The notes below the pieces were generated by a model. That model searched no databases and had not been told where the DNA came from. It was given only the letters and a program-made list of their open reading frames with translations. A stretch of 64,000 bases of DNA from Sphingobacteriales bacterium (lineage in GTDB: Bacteria; Bacteroidota; Bacteroidia; Chitinophagales; Chitinophagaceae), in contig JAAXIF010000107.1 of NCBI GenBank assembly GCA_012270485.1, positions 29,769 to 93,768 on the forward strand, read 5' to 3'. Positions 9,633-18,237 of this stretch are shown here, piece after piece. The first letter of the stretch is position 1. The number at the start of each line of letters is the position of its first letter. The position numbers and the translations under genes were made by a program.

Positions 9633-10757
9633 GTGTCACATTTACCTGAAAGGAAAGAAAAAATTTGTCTGAATTGTGGGGCAGCTCTGCATGGGCGCTT
9701 TTGTCATTACTGCGGACAGGAAAATATAGAGCCTAAAGACAGTTTTTGGCATTTGGTAACCCATTTCGTATATGATATCATTCATTTTGATGGTAAGTTC
9801 TTTAGCACTTTAAAATACCTGCTCTTTAGACCTGGATTTTTATCTCATGAATACCTGAGAGGTAGAAGAGCCGACTATTTGCACCCCATCCGTATGTATG
9901 TGTTTACCTCAGCTTTTTTCTTTTTGATCTTCTTTAGTTTTTATCAGAAAAAAGAGGCTATTGAGATTAAAGAGAAAAGAGATACAGTTCAAGAAGTAAT
10001 GGAAGATCTTCAAGATGAAAAAGCTCGTTTGGAAAAAAAGATTACAAATGATACGATTGGTATCGCTACTGATAAGTTGAAAGAAAGACTCAGAAAAGTA
10101 GAAGCTGATATGGTTATGTTAAAAAGAGACAGTTCTTTAGTGGATAGCGTTAAGTCTTTAGCAAGGGGTGGATTTACATTGGTATCATTGGATAATGACA
10201 AGTCGCATATAGAATTGAAAACTGTAATGGAGTATGATTCCATTCAAGCTTCTTTACAGGAATCTAATCGGGATGGATTCCTAAAAAGGGCAATTAAGCG
10301 ACAGGATATTCACCTGAATGAAAAATATAAAGGAGATGGCTCAGCTATTTTAAAAGCCGTGACCAACAAATTCATTCATTTCTTTCCACAAATGCTATTT
10401 ATTTCATTGCCCCTATTCGGGCTTCTTTTATTGTTGCTCTATGTCAAACACAAACAGTTCTTCTATGTAAACCATGTCATCTATTCCATTCATCTGTATT
10501 GTGCATTATTTATCATCATCTTGGTCGGTCTTTGGTTGAATAGTATACTAACTGCTATCACACACTCAGAGCATGATTGGATAGGAGGTAGCTTTACGTT
10601 AGCCGGATTTTTTTATATCTATAAATCCATGCGTAACTTCTATGGGCAAAGAAGAGCCATTACAATACTCAAGTATATATTGCTATTATTATTATCTCTT
10701 TTTGTGATGGTCTTATTGTTTGGAATATTTTTCTTGTTCTCAGCCTTTGTTCTTTAA
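9633..10757 (+). CDS. DUF3667-family membrane protein with zinc ribbon
   Basis: A 374-aa protein, GTG start at 9633. The N-terminus has a zinc ribbon, CLNCGAALHGRFCHYCGQ (from about residue 12), with two CxxC pairs. A conserved region follows that includes FRPGFLSHEYLRGRR (about 67-81). A membrane segment lies near 93-104, then a charged coiled-coil insert (about 108-160), then three or four C-terminal membrane segments from about 250. This arrangement is typical of Bacteroidota DUF3667 proteins of unknown function. It lies 18 bp before mazG and could be co-transcribed. Confidence 0.75.
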   Translation: MSHLPERKEKICLNCGAALHGRFCHYCGQENIEPKDSFWHLVTHFVYDIIHFDGKFFSTLKYLLFRPGFLSHEYLRGRRADYLHPIRMYVFTSAFFFLIFFSFYQKKEAIEIKEKRDTVQEVMEDLQDEKARLEKKITNDTIGIATDKLKERLRKVEADMVMLKRDSSLVDSVKSLARGGFTLVSLDNDKSHIELKTVMEYDSIQASLQESNRDGFLKRAIKRQDIHLNEKYKGDGSAILKAVTNKFIHFFPQMLFISLPLFGLLLLLLYVKHKQFFYVNHVIYSIHLYCALFIIILVGLWLNSILTAITHSEHDWIGGSFTLAGFFYIYKSMRNFYGQRRAITILKYILLLLLSLFVMVLLFGIFFLFSAFVL

Positions 10758-10775
10758 ACCATGAATTGAAAGATT

Positions 10776-11543
10776 ATGAATGAATTGGCGAATAGCTTTT
10801 TAAAATTGGTAACCATCATGGATGAACTGCGCGAGCAATGTCCATGGGATCGTAAACAGACCATCCATACGCTTCGATCAATGACCATCGAAGAAACTTA
10901 TGAGCTTGCAGATGCTATTGACGCCAATGATTGGAAGGGTATCAAAGAAGAGTTGGGTGACATGATGCTGCATATTCTCTTTTACAGTAAGATTGGTACA
11001 GAACAGCAGCAGTTTGTGTTACAAGAGGTAATCGATGGAATTGCTGCTAAGTTGATCAATCGTCACCCACATATTTATGGTGATGTGAAAGTAAATGATG
11101 CAGAAGATGTAAAAAGAAATTGGGAACAGATTAAGATGAAAGAAGGCAAAAAGTCTGTTCTGAGTGGTGTTCCTCAATCTTTACCTGCTGTCGTGAAAGC
11201 GGCAAGAATTCAGGAAAAAGCAAAACAAGTAGGTTTTGAGTGGGATAATCGGGAGGATGTATGGAAAAAAGTGCAGGAAGAAACCGGAGAATTGCTGGAA
11301 GCTGTTCAATCTGAAAAAAAAGAGGCAATCGAGGAGGAGTTTGGGGATTTGCTTTTTAGTTTGATCAATTATGCACGGTTTTTGCAGGTTGACGCTGAAG
11401 CGGCTTTAGAACGAACAAATAAAAAGTTTATGTACCGTTTTCAAGAGATGGAAAAGATGGCAGCAGAGAAAGGTCTTCAGTTGGCTAATATGTCATTGGA
11501 AGCCATGGATGAGCTCTGGAATGAGATCAAAAAGAAAAAATGA
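10776..11543 (+). CDS. mazG: Nucleoside triphosphate pyrophosphohydrolase MazG
   Basis: A 255-aa protein with two tandem MazG domains. The first has CPWDRKQTIHTLRSMTIEETYE (split here by length) from about residue 21, with the EELGDMMLH metal-binding helix near 57. The second has EETGELLEA near 168 and EEEFGDLLFSL near 187. It hydrolyses NTPs to NMP and PPi, cleaning aberrant nucleotides or limiting (p)ppGpp. Length matches full two-domain MazG. The stop overlaps the start of the sensor kinase gene by 4 bp (ATGA), implying translational coupling. Confidence 0.9.
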   Translation: MNELANSFLKLVTIMDELREQCPWDRKQTIHTLRSMTIEETYELADAIDANDWKGIKEELGDMMLHILFYSKIGTEQQQFVLQEVIDGIAAKLINRHPHIYGDVKVNDAEDVKRNWEQIKMKEGKKSVLSGVPQSLPAVVKAARIQEKAKQVGFEWDNREDVWKKVQEETGELLEAVQSEKKEAIEEEFGDLLFSLINYARFLQVDAEAALERTNKKFMYRFQEMEKMAAEKGLQLANMSLEAMDELWNEIKKKK

Positions 11544-14500
11544 ACACCTTGATCAGTACACTTAAAAAAGCAATGTATAGGCATGGTTATTTGATCATTA
11601 CAGCCGCATGGTTGTATACTTTCTCATTTATTTTCATCAACTACTGGAGTTATAATGCATCACCTGAAAAAGTTCAATCAAAACTTTCACAAAGAATAGC
11701 CCGCCTAGAAGAGAAACTAGAAAAGCTGGTACAAGATACAACTAGCATCAATGCACTGATCGGACCCAATAACAATGATCAGAAAGAAAAAATGGTAAAA
11801 GAGGGATATGGTTTATTCATTTATGATCTCGATAGGGATTCCTCTCCCTCATTGTTGTACTGGAACACCAATCAATATTATATCGTGCCGGATGACTTAT
11901 ACAGACAAGATAGTAGCTGGTTCTCCGTAAAACGAAATGGAGAATTTGAGATCATTAAGAAGAAGGTTGTAATAAATGATGGTGAGCTATTGGTGGTAGG
12001 TATGATACCGATACGATGGTCTTATTTCATTGAAAACAAATATCTCCATAGTGATTTCGCAGGGTATAACGGATTGGATGAGCAATATGAGTTGATCACA
12101 GTGCCCGGGGAAGGCGTACTGCCGATTTATAACAACAAAGGCGATGAGTTATTTGGGATTCGATTAAAACCGGGCAAATCCTTTCTGTCTTACGATAGCG
12201 TCACCATTGGATTGCGGGTTCTCGCAATTGTTTTTTTGTTGATTTTTCTACATTCCATTTGTGTAGAAGTAATGCAAAGAAATGGATTTCGAATGGGTTA
12301 TATCTTGTTGATAGGATTGGTTGTATTCATTCGACTGATTGCTTATCAATTTAATTTTCCTTTTGATTATTCCAAACTGCCATTGTACGATCCTTCCATC
12401 TATGCTTCTAATGTATTACATCCATCATTAGGAGATTTATTGGTCAATGCTGTTTTATTGTTTTGGTTAATTGGTGTCTATAAAAATTATACAGATGGCA
12501 AGACTTGGTTTATAAGGCCACTACCGGTTAAAATCAGGAACTATGGAGCTGTTTTTTTGCTCACATTCATGGGTTATTTGGTGGCAGGAGTCATTAAAAG
12601 TCTGGTTCAAGACTCAAAAATATCAACAGATGTAACCAACTTTTTTAGCCTTGATTTTTACAGCGTTATTTCTTTCGTGATCTTATGTTTTCTCGTCCTC
12701 AGCTTTTTTGAATTCTCACAGATTATTCTCCGACCCATAACAGAACGTCAATTTCCTTTGTTTGAACAAGCCATTACTGTAGCAGTCAGTGGATTTCTGT
12801 GTTTACTAGTATTTTATTCAAGTAAAGAGATTCCATCAGGATTAGGTGTATTGTTATGGTTGATTTTATACCTCGTCATTTTACATTTACGTAAATCAGA
12901 CTTGCATTTGCCTTTATTGCGGTCACCTTTTTTCATTTTTTGGGTGATGTTCTTTACTTTTTCCATAGCTGCAGTGGTGATGTATGAAAATCGGATCACA
13001 GAGTTTGAGCAACGTAAGAGGATCGCACAAAAACTAGCATTGCAGGTGGACCCATCAGGAGAAAATTTGTTGAATATTGCTGCTACTAACTTTGATGATG
13101 AGTTTTTAAAACAAAACTTTTATCGCTTTCAAAGTGAGTATACGAATAAGTTTATCAAGGATAGTCTCATCAATCAGAACTTTTCAGGGTACCTTAATAA
13201 ATATGATACCCGTATTTATACATTTGATAGTCTCTACCATCCTTTATACAATGAAGACTCCACTGATTATGCTGCTATTAAGACTATTGTCCTAAATCAG
13301 GCAAGACCTACCGTGATCCCGGGATTATACAGTTATGATAATACCGGTGAAGGGTTTAGTTATCTCTATCAAAAACAAGTAAAAGATCGAAAAAACACCT
13401 TGGGCTACATTTTTGTGATCGCAAAATCTAAGCGCTATAAAAGCGAAGCTTTATACCCAGAATTATTCAATCAAGCACAGGATCTGTCTTCGGATTTGAA
13501 TACGAATTATGCCTATGCTATTTATAACAAAGGTGCTTTGATCAATTATTTCAATACGTATAGTTTCCCATCGCGCCTCAATAGAAAAGAAGTACCTGAA
13601 TTTGAATATACTTATAAAGTAGTAGGAGACTATAGTGAGTTATGGTATAATAGTGGAGATGATAAACAGGTGCTTTTGGTCAAAAGAAATACCTGGTTGG
13701 TAGAGTCGTTGACCTTGTTTGCCTATCTATTTTGCTCATTTTTATTCATAGTTTTCTTATTTCATACCGGCGGACAATTGTTAAAAGCAAGATTCAAATG
13801 GAGTGAGATTAAAAAACTATTCCGGTTCAATATTCGAACACAGATACAATCCACCATTATATTCCTGAGCGTTTTCTCATTTGTAGTGATTGGTATTGCC
13901 ACTATTTCCTTCTTCATCATCCGATTCAACAGAAGCAACGAAGAACGTTTGTCCAAGACCATTCAGGTCATGGGTAATGAGATCAACAGTAAACTGAATT
14001 CACAGTTTAGTTTTGATGATGTATTAACGGTTCAAAGTAATGTACTCACAAAAACCTTGGAAAGAGATATTGCTGAAGTTTCTGATTTGCATAATGTAGA
14101 TGTCAATTTTTATGATGTCAATGGGAACCTGCTGGTTTCAACACAGCCTTATATCTACAATAAGCATTTGCTCAGTACCCAAATGGAGCCTAGGGCGTAT
14201 CAGCAATTGCATTTTGATAATAATATCCGCTATATCCAATCAGAAAAAGTAGGGGATTTTGAATATTTGAGTATTTATGTACCGCTTTCGGATGAATCCG
14301 GAGAAAACTATGCATACCTGAATATTCCATACCTCAATTCACAGAATGAATTAAACCAGGAGATATCCGGTTTTTTGGCAACATTGATCAATTTGAATGC
14401 TTTTATCTTTCTGGTTGCAGGTGCCATCGCTTTCTTTTTAACCAGCAGGATTACTGCCTCATTCAGTTTGATTGGTGAGAAGATGCGGCAAATGAATATC

Positions 14501-15292
14501 GGTAAAGACAACCAGGAAATTATCTGGACGCGCAATGACGAGATTGGCTTGTTAGTAGCAGAGTATAATAAAATGGTAAAAAAGCTAGAAGAAAGTGCAC
14601 AAGCACTGGCCAGAAGCGAAAGGGAAGGCGCGTGGCGAGAAATGGCAAGACAGGTGGCGCATGAGATCAAGAATCCGCTTACGCCCATGAAGTTGAGTAT
14701 ACAATATCTTCAAAAAGCCATTTTGAATGGGGCTCCTGATGTTAAACAGCTAACATCGAATATGGCTGTTACACTCATTGAACAGATTGATCAGCTCTCT
14801 AAAATAGCCGGAGAGTTTTCACAGTTTGCCAATATTGGGAATGCTCAGATCGAGAAACTGAATCTTCAGGAAGTCATTGATTCGGTTGTTCGATTGTATC
14901 AAACACATCCCGGATTACAGATTCATTGGGAACCTCAAAACCGTTCTATACCTGTATTGGCAGACAGGGTACAAATGAGTCGTTTATTGACGAATTTATT
15001 ACAGAATGCATCGGAAGCAAGATCCGGTGAAGAAGCGGTTGAAGTTGTTGTTTCATTAGAAGTGAAGAATGAGGCGGTGTATTTGTCTATTAAAGACAAT
15101 GCAGGAGGTATCCCAATATCTATGCAGTCGAAAATATTTACGCCCAACTTTACAACCAAATCTTCGGGCACAGGATTAGGTCTAGCCATGTGTAAAGGGA
15201 TTGTTGAGAATGCGAATGGACGCATTTGGTTTGAAACTGAAGAAGGTGTTGGTACTACTTTCTTTATACAATTACCGGTAGCTATTACCTAA
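11540..15292 (+). CDS. Large NtrY-type membrane sensor histidine kinase
   Basis: A 1250-aa sensor kinase. A first TM is near residues 14-32, followed by an extracytoplasmic region to about 220 and a cluster of about seven TM segments (225-485). A second extracytoplasmic region (about 490-725) follows, then TM segments near 730, 775 and 955 and a HAMP-like linker. The HisKA box VAHEIKNPLTPMKL has the phospho-acceptor His at 1041. The HATPase N, G1 and G2 boxes are NLLQNASEA, DNAGG and GTGLGLAM. No response regulator lies nearby, so its partner is unknown. Translation is probably coupled to mazG. Confidence 0.85.
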   Translation: MNTLISTLKKAMYRHGYLIITAAWLYTFSFIFINYWSYNASPEKVQSKLSQRIARLEEKLEKLVQDTTSINALIGPNNNDQKEKMVKEGYGLFIYDLDRDSSPSLLYWNTNQYYIVPDDLYRQDSSWFSVKRNGEFEIIKKKVVINDGELLVVGMIPIRWSYFIENKYLHSDFAGYNGLDEQYELITVPGEGVLPIYNNKGDELFGIRLKPGKSFLSYDSVTIGLRVLAIVFLLIFLHSICVEVMQRNGFRMGYILLIGLVVFIRLIAYQFNFPFDYSKLPLYDPSIYASNVLHPSLGDLLVNAVLLFWLIGVYKNYTDGKTWFIRPLPVKIRNYGAVFLLTFMGYLVAGVIKSLVQDSKISTDVTNFFSLDFYSVISFVILCFLVLSFFEFSQIILRPITERQFPLFEQAITVAVSGFLCLLVFYSSKEIPSGLGVLLWLILYLVILHLRKSDLHLPLLRSPFFIFWVMFFTFSIAAVVMYENRITEFEQRKRIAQKLALQVDPSGENLLNIAATNFDDEFLKQNFYRFQSEYTNKFIKDSLINQNFSGYLNKYDTRIYTFDSLYHPLYNEDSTDYAAIKTIVLNQARPTVIPGLYSYDNTGEGFSYLYQKQVKDRKNTLGYIFVIAKSKRYKSEALYPELFNQAQDLSSDLNTNYAYAIYNKGALINYFNTYSFPSRLNRKEVPEFEYTYKVVGDYSELWYNSGDDKQVLLVKRNTWLVESLTLFAYLFCSFLFIVFLFHTGGQLLKARFKWSEIKKLFRFNIRTQIQSTIIFLSVFSFVVIGIATISFFIIRFNRSNEERLSKTIQVMGNEINSKLNSQFSFDDVLTVQSNVLTKTLERDIAEVSDLHNVDVNFYDVNGNLLVSTQPYIYNKHLLSTQMEPRAYQQLHFDNNIRYIQSEKVGDFEYLSIYVPLSDESGENYAYLNIPYLNSQNELNQEISGFLATLINLNAFIFLVAGAIAFFLTSRITASFSLIGEKMRQMNIGKDNQEIIWTRNDEIGLLVAEYNKMVKKLEESAQALARSEREGAWREMARQVAHEIKNPLTPMKLSIQYLQKAILNGAPDVKQLTSNMAVTLIEQIDQLSKIAGEFSQFANIGNAQIEKLNLQEVIDSVVRLYQTHPGLQIHWEPQNRSIPVLADRVQMSRLLTNLLQNASEARSGEEAVEVVVSLEVKNEAVYLSIKDNAGGIPISMQSKIFTPNFTTKSSGTGLGLAMCKGIVENANGRIWFETEEGVGTTFFIQLPVAIT

Positions 15293-15307
15293 AATTTGGT
15301 TATTTGA

Positions 15308-16984
15308 TTAGGGTCTTTTGGAGTGTTGTTGTACTAAGAATGACTCGAATTGCTCTTTCGAAAAACTACTGAGATTCTGTTCTTTCGTTAATCCGGCTTT
15401 TTGGGCAGCCAGTACTCCATATCGGCAATCTTTAAATCCATCAATAGCGTGGGCATCAGGATTGATAGAGATCAATACACCTTTATCCAAAGCTTTGCCA
15501 ATCCAACGCCAATCAATATCCAATCTGCGTGGGTGAGCATTCAGCTCAATTACTACATCGTTGGCGGCACAGGCATCAATGATTTTTGCATGATCAACGG
15601 GATACCCATTTCTACTCAGTAAAAGTCTGCCGGTCATGTGCCCCAGAATACTGGTATAAGGATTTTCAATCGCATTGATCAAACGCATCATGGCTTTATC
15701 CTGCGGCATTTTGAGGTTAGAGTGAATAGAAGCAATGATGATGTCAAATGTTGCAAGAACTTCATCGGGATAGTCAAGACTCCCATCATTCAGGATATCA
15801 CTTTCAATGCTTTTATAAATGCGAAAGGATCCTAGTTGCTGATTGAGTTCATCAATTTGTTGGTGTTGCGCAATTACCCGCTCAATGTCTAATCCACTGG
15901 CATAAAAGGCAGATTTAGAATGGTCGCTGATTACCAAATATTCCAATCCCTGTTCTTTTGCGGCTTTTGCCATTTCTTCCAGGCTATGACTTCCATCACT
16001 CCATTTACTATGGCTATGGATGATTCCTTTGATATCTTCCGGTTGAATAACTACGGGAAGCGATTGCTTTTTGGCTTCTTCTATCACTGATGGATCTTCA
16101 CGATAGTAGGGTGGGATATAAGCAATACCTGCTTGCTCAAAAATGGCTTCTTCTGAAGGGTATGTGATAGAAGCATAGGATGGGTACATTTCTTGCCAAG
16201 CCAATAAGAATTCTTCGCTGCAACTCGTTTCAAATTGTCGTTGAAAATAGGAATCAGTAGAAGCAATAAAAAATCCAAGCGTTACATTTTCTATTGCTTT
16301 TACGGATAAGTAAGATGTATTTTCAGTGACAATTGTAAATTGATGTTGGATAAAAAATGACTTCAATTGTTCTAATGAAGCTGTTGTAACCCACTCAAGG
16401 ATATCCACAATTTCATGCTGTTTTCGATACGCTCCTGTGGATAAAAATGATACTTCGGAGAAGCTTTCTAATAGCTTTTTGGTGGCTTTGGGTTCAAATT
16501 CTTCCATCTGCTGGTAGAGATAGCTACCCAAGGAATTGAAATAAAACTCAATGGCTTCTCTAATATTATGCTGCGTTTTTTCTCCAAATCCTTTGTAGAG
16601 TGTTAAACGATTTTCGTTACAAGCGTATAACAGTTCCCCTAAAGTTTCTATTTCCAATTCTTTCCAAATGGTAGCAATTTTCTTTGGACCGATACCTTTG
16701 ATCCCCAACATCTCAATAATTCCTTCCGGTGTTTTAGAAAGGTAGTCATCCAAAACAGAAAGTCTGCCCGTTTCCAATTGTTCAATGATTTTCTTTCCGG
16801 TACTTTCTCCAATTCCTTTCTGAACAAAAATTTTGTCATGAGACAGGCTAGATAATTCAACGGGTAGTTTGTCTATGCTGAAAGCAGCACTGGCATAGGA
16901 TTTGGCTTTAAAAGCATTGTCACCATGGATGTCCATGAGTTTCGATAATAATGAAAAATTAGCCGCAATAGCTTCGTTGGTCAT
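15308..16984 (-). CDS. polX: DNA polymerase/3'-5' exonuclease PolX
   Basis: A 558-aa protein from the ATG at 16984; a longer frame to 17035 would start inside the upstream terminator, so it is rejected. The N-terminal part has helix-hairpin-helix motifs (GIGESTGKKI and GIKGIGPKKIATI) like the pol beta/X 8-kDa region. The C-terminal PHP phosphoesterase domain has IHSHSKWSDGSHSL and VISDHSK metal-binding motifs and a final NPDAHA. In the middle, the pol X acidic catalytic triad is not obvious, so polymerase activity may be weak or absent. Role: base-excision repair. Confidence 0.85.
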   Translation of the reverse strand: MTNEAIAANFSLLSKLMDIHGDNAFKAKSYASAAFSIDKLPVELSSLSHDKIFVQKGIGESTGKKIIEQLETGRLSVLDDYLSKTPEGIIEMLGIKGIGPKKIATIWKELEIETLGELLYACNENRLTLYKGFGEKTQHNIREAIEFYFNSLGSYLYQQMEEFEPKATKKLLESFSEVSFLSTGAYRKQHEIVDILEWVTTASLEQLKSFFIQHQFTIVTENTSYLSVKAIENVTLGFFIASTDSYFQRQFETSCSEEFLLAWQEMYPSYASITYPSEEAIFEQAGIAYIPPYYREDPSVIEEAKKQSLPVVIQPEDIKGIIHSHSKWSDGSHSLEEMAKAAKEQGLEYLVISDHSKSAFYASGLDIERVIAQHQQIDELNQQLGSFRIYKSIESDILNDGSLDYPDEVLATFDIIIASIHSNLKMPQDKAMMRLINAIENPYTSILGHMTGRLLLSRNGYPVDHAKIIDACAANDVVIELNAHPRRLDIDWRWIGKALDKGVLISINPDAHAIDGFKDCRYGVLAAQKAGLTKEQNLSSFSKEQFESFLVQQHSKRP

Positions 16985-17017
16985 ACTGAAAATGTATAAG
17001 AGGAGGGTGAAGTTAGC

Positions 17018-17048
17018 ACAAAAAAAGTCCCGCATTTTGCGGGACTTT
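17018..17048 (-). terminator. Intrinsic terminator after the H1-like gene
   Basis: Arms 17024-17034 and 17038-17048 form an 11-bp perfect GC-rich stem (AAAGTCCCGCA) with a 3-nt loop. On the minus strand it is followed by seven T residues. It ends the rplU-rpmA-H1-like cluster 34 bp before polX, so polX must rely on its own promoter or on read-through. Confidence 0.9.
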
Positions 17049-17079
17049 CAAATCTATTTTAGCTAAAGCTAAACTAAGA

Positions 17080-17265
17080 TTACTTCTTTTTAGCGGCTTT
17101 CTTAGCAGCTTTCTTCTTAGGAGCAGCTTTTTTAGCAGCTTTCTTAGGAGCAGCTTTTTTAGCAGCCTTTTTAGGAGCAGCTTTCTTTGCAGCTTTTTTA
17201 GGAGCAGCTTTTTTAGCAGCTTTCTTTGGTGCAGCTTTCTTAGCAGCTTTTTTTGCAGTTGCCAT
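17080..17265 (-). CDS. Histone H1-like Lys/Ala/Pro repeat protein
   Basis: A 61-aa protein made almost only of Lys, Ala and Pro: about six copies of a nine-residue period (AAPKKAAKK), after MATA and before a lysine-rich end. The DNA shows a matching 27-bp near-repeat. Composition resembles eukaryotic H1 tails and bacterial Hc1/AlgP-like DNA-binding proteins, so nucleoid binding is a reasonable inference. It follows rpmA by 72 bp on the same strand and ends in a strong terminator. Confidence 0.75.
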   Translation of the reverse strand: MATAKKAAKKAAPKKAAKKAAPKKAAKKAAPKKAAKKAAPKKAAKKAAPKKKAAKKAAKKK

Positions 17266-17337
17266 GTTTTTTAGATTTAATGGTTAGTAAATAATACATT
17301 AAAAATAAAAACTTATTTGTAACTACAAAAAATTTTT

Positions 17338-17604
17338 TTATGCAGTCTCTGCAACGGGACTAACTGAAACAGTTGTCTTGTCGTTTCTTCCTTTTTTAAA
17401 TTCAACGATACCGTCTGATAATGCAAACAAAGTATAGTCAGATCCAACACCTACATTTTTACCCGGATGGTAAACAGTACCTCTCTGACGAACAATGATA
17501 TTACCAGCGATAGCAGGCTGACCACCATAAATCTTTACACCGAGACGTTTGCTCTGTGAATCGCGGCCGTTCTTTACACTACCTTCACCTTTTTTGTGTG
17601 CCAT
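17338..17604 (-). CDS. rpmA: 50S ribosomal protein L27
   Basis: An 88-aa L27 with the conserved start [16 protein letters not shown], then [17 protein letters not shown] and the [16 protein letters not shown] region. It binds near the peptidyl transferase centre of the 50S subunit. The N-terminus begins directly at the mature-type sequence, with no cleavable extension of the Firmicutes kind. It lies 62 bp after rplU in the usual rplU-rpmA operon. Confidence 0.97.
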   Translation of the reverse strand: MAHKKGEGSVKNGRDSQSKRLGVKIYGGQPAIAGNIIVRQRGTVYHPGKNVGVGSDYTLFALSDGIVEFKKGRNDKTTVSVSPVAETA

Positions 17605-17666
17605 GGTTTATTGTTTTAAAATCTGTTTCACTGTTACACAGGTATGAAACAAGATCATGTTTTTTA

Positions 17667-17972
17667 CTAAGCGATGCTTTCGATTTTGATACGAGTATAG
17701 TGGGTTCTGTGACCATGCTTCTTACGGAAGCCCTTCCTTCTTTTCATTTTGAAGGCGATCACTTTATCACCCTGTACCAGATCACTGATGATCTCAGCTT
17801 TAACGGTAGCTTTTACTTGACTACCCGCCGCAACGGTACCAGCATTGTCTGTAAACAATACATCGGTGAACTCTACTTTATCTCCGGTTTTACCCTGCAG
17901 GTGAGGAACATACAGGCTTTGTCCTTCCTGTACCTTAAATTGCTGACCTGCGATTTTTACAACTGCTAACAT
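17667..17972 (-). CDS. rplU: 50S ribosomal protein L21
   Basis: A 101-aa L21: MLAVVKIAGQQFKVQEGQ at the start and the C-terminal KMKRRKGFRKKHGHRTHYT rRNA-binding segment. First gene of the rplU-rpmA operon, preceded by a good Bacteroidota promoter (17994-18025) that leaves only a short leader. Confidence 0.97.
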   Translation of the reverse strand: MLAVVKIAGQQFKVQEGQSLYVPHLQGKTGDKVEFTDVLFTDNAGTVAAGSQVKATVKAEIISDLVQGDKVIAFKMKRRKGFRKKHGHRTHYTRIKIESIA

Positions 17973-17993
17973 AGCTATCCAAAATTAGGACGG

Positions 17994-18025
17994 CAAAGGT
18001 AAGGATTTGAAGGGAAATTTTGCAA
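17994..18025 (-). promoter_or_regulatory. Promoter of rplU-rpmA
   Basis: Read on the minus strand, TTG (18025-18023), a 21-nt spacer and TACCTTTG (18001-17994) match the Bacteroidota TTG-N(17-23)-TAnnTTTG consensus. The -7 box ends 21 bp before the rplU ATG. Confidence 0.8.
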
Positions 18026-18197
18026 AGATTTTTCAAATAATTCTATTCACGGGCGTGGAAAAATGAAAATACATCTCTTTTGTTGAATAGATTATACAGT
18101 TCCGCTATTACAATCACTCCTAATTTTTTGCATTTGGTTGATTTTTAATTATTTAGAATATTAGTATCCTTTATCCCCATAAACCCCAACTTCTGTC

Positions 18198-18227
18198 TAT
18201 TTTTGCCCCTACCGGTCTTCAAGACCG
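18198..18227 (+). promoter_or_regulatory. -7 element and small inverted repeat before the GH3-like gene
   Basis: TATTTTTG at 18198-18205 matches TAnnTTTG. Just downstream, CGGTCTT-C-AAGACCG (18213-18227) is a perfect 7-bp inverted repeat in the presumed leader, 10 bp before the ATG. It may be an operator or a leader hairpin. No -33 TTG is seen at proper spacing. Confidence 0.45.
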
Positions 18228-18237
18228 CTCATTTGAT

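Noticed and set aside
14308..14688. 126-aa minus-strand frame inside the sensor kinase gene
   Set aside because: It overlaps the HAMP/HisKA coding region of the kinase and shows no family features.
16985..17035. N-terminal extension of PolX
   Set aside because: The extension would start in the loop and stem of the upstream terminator; the ATG at 16984 begins with family-like sequence.
17556..17969. 137-aa plus-strand frame opposite rplU-rpmA
   Set aside because: It is antisense to two clear ribosomal protein genes and has composition typical of a shadow frame.
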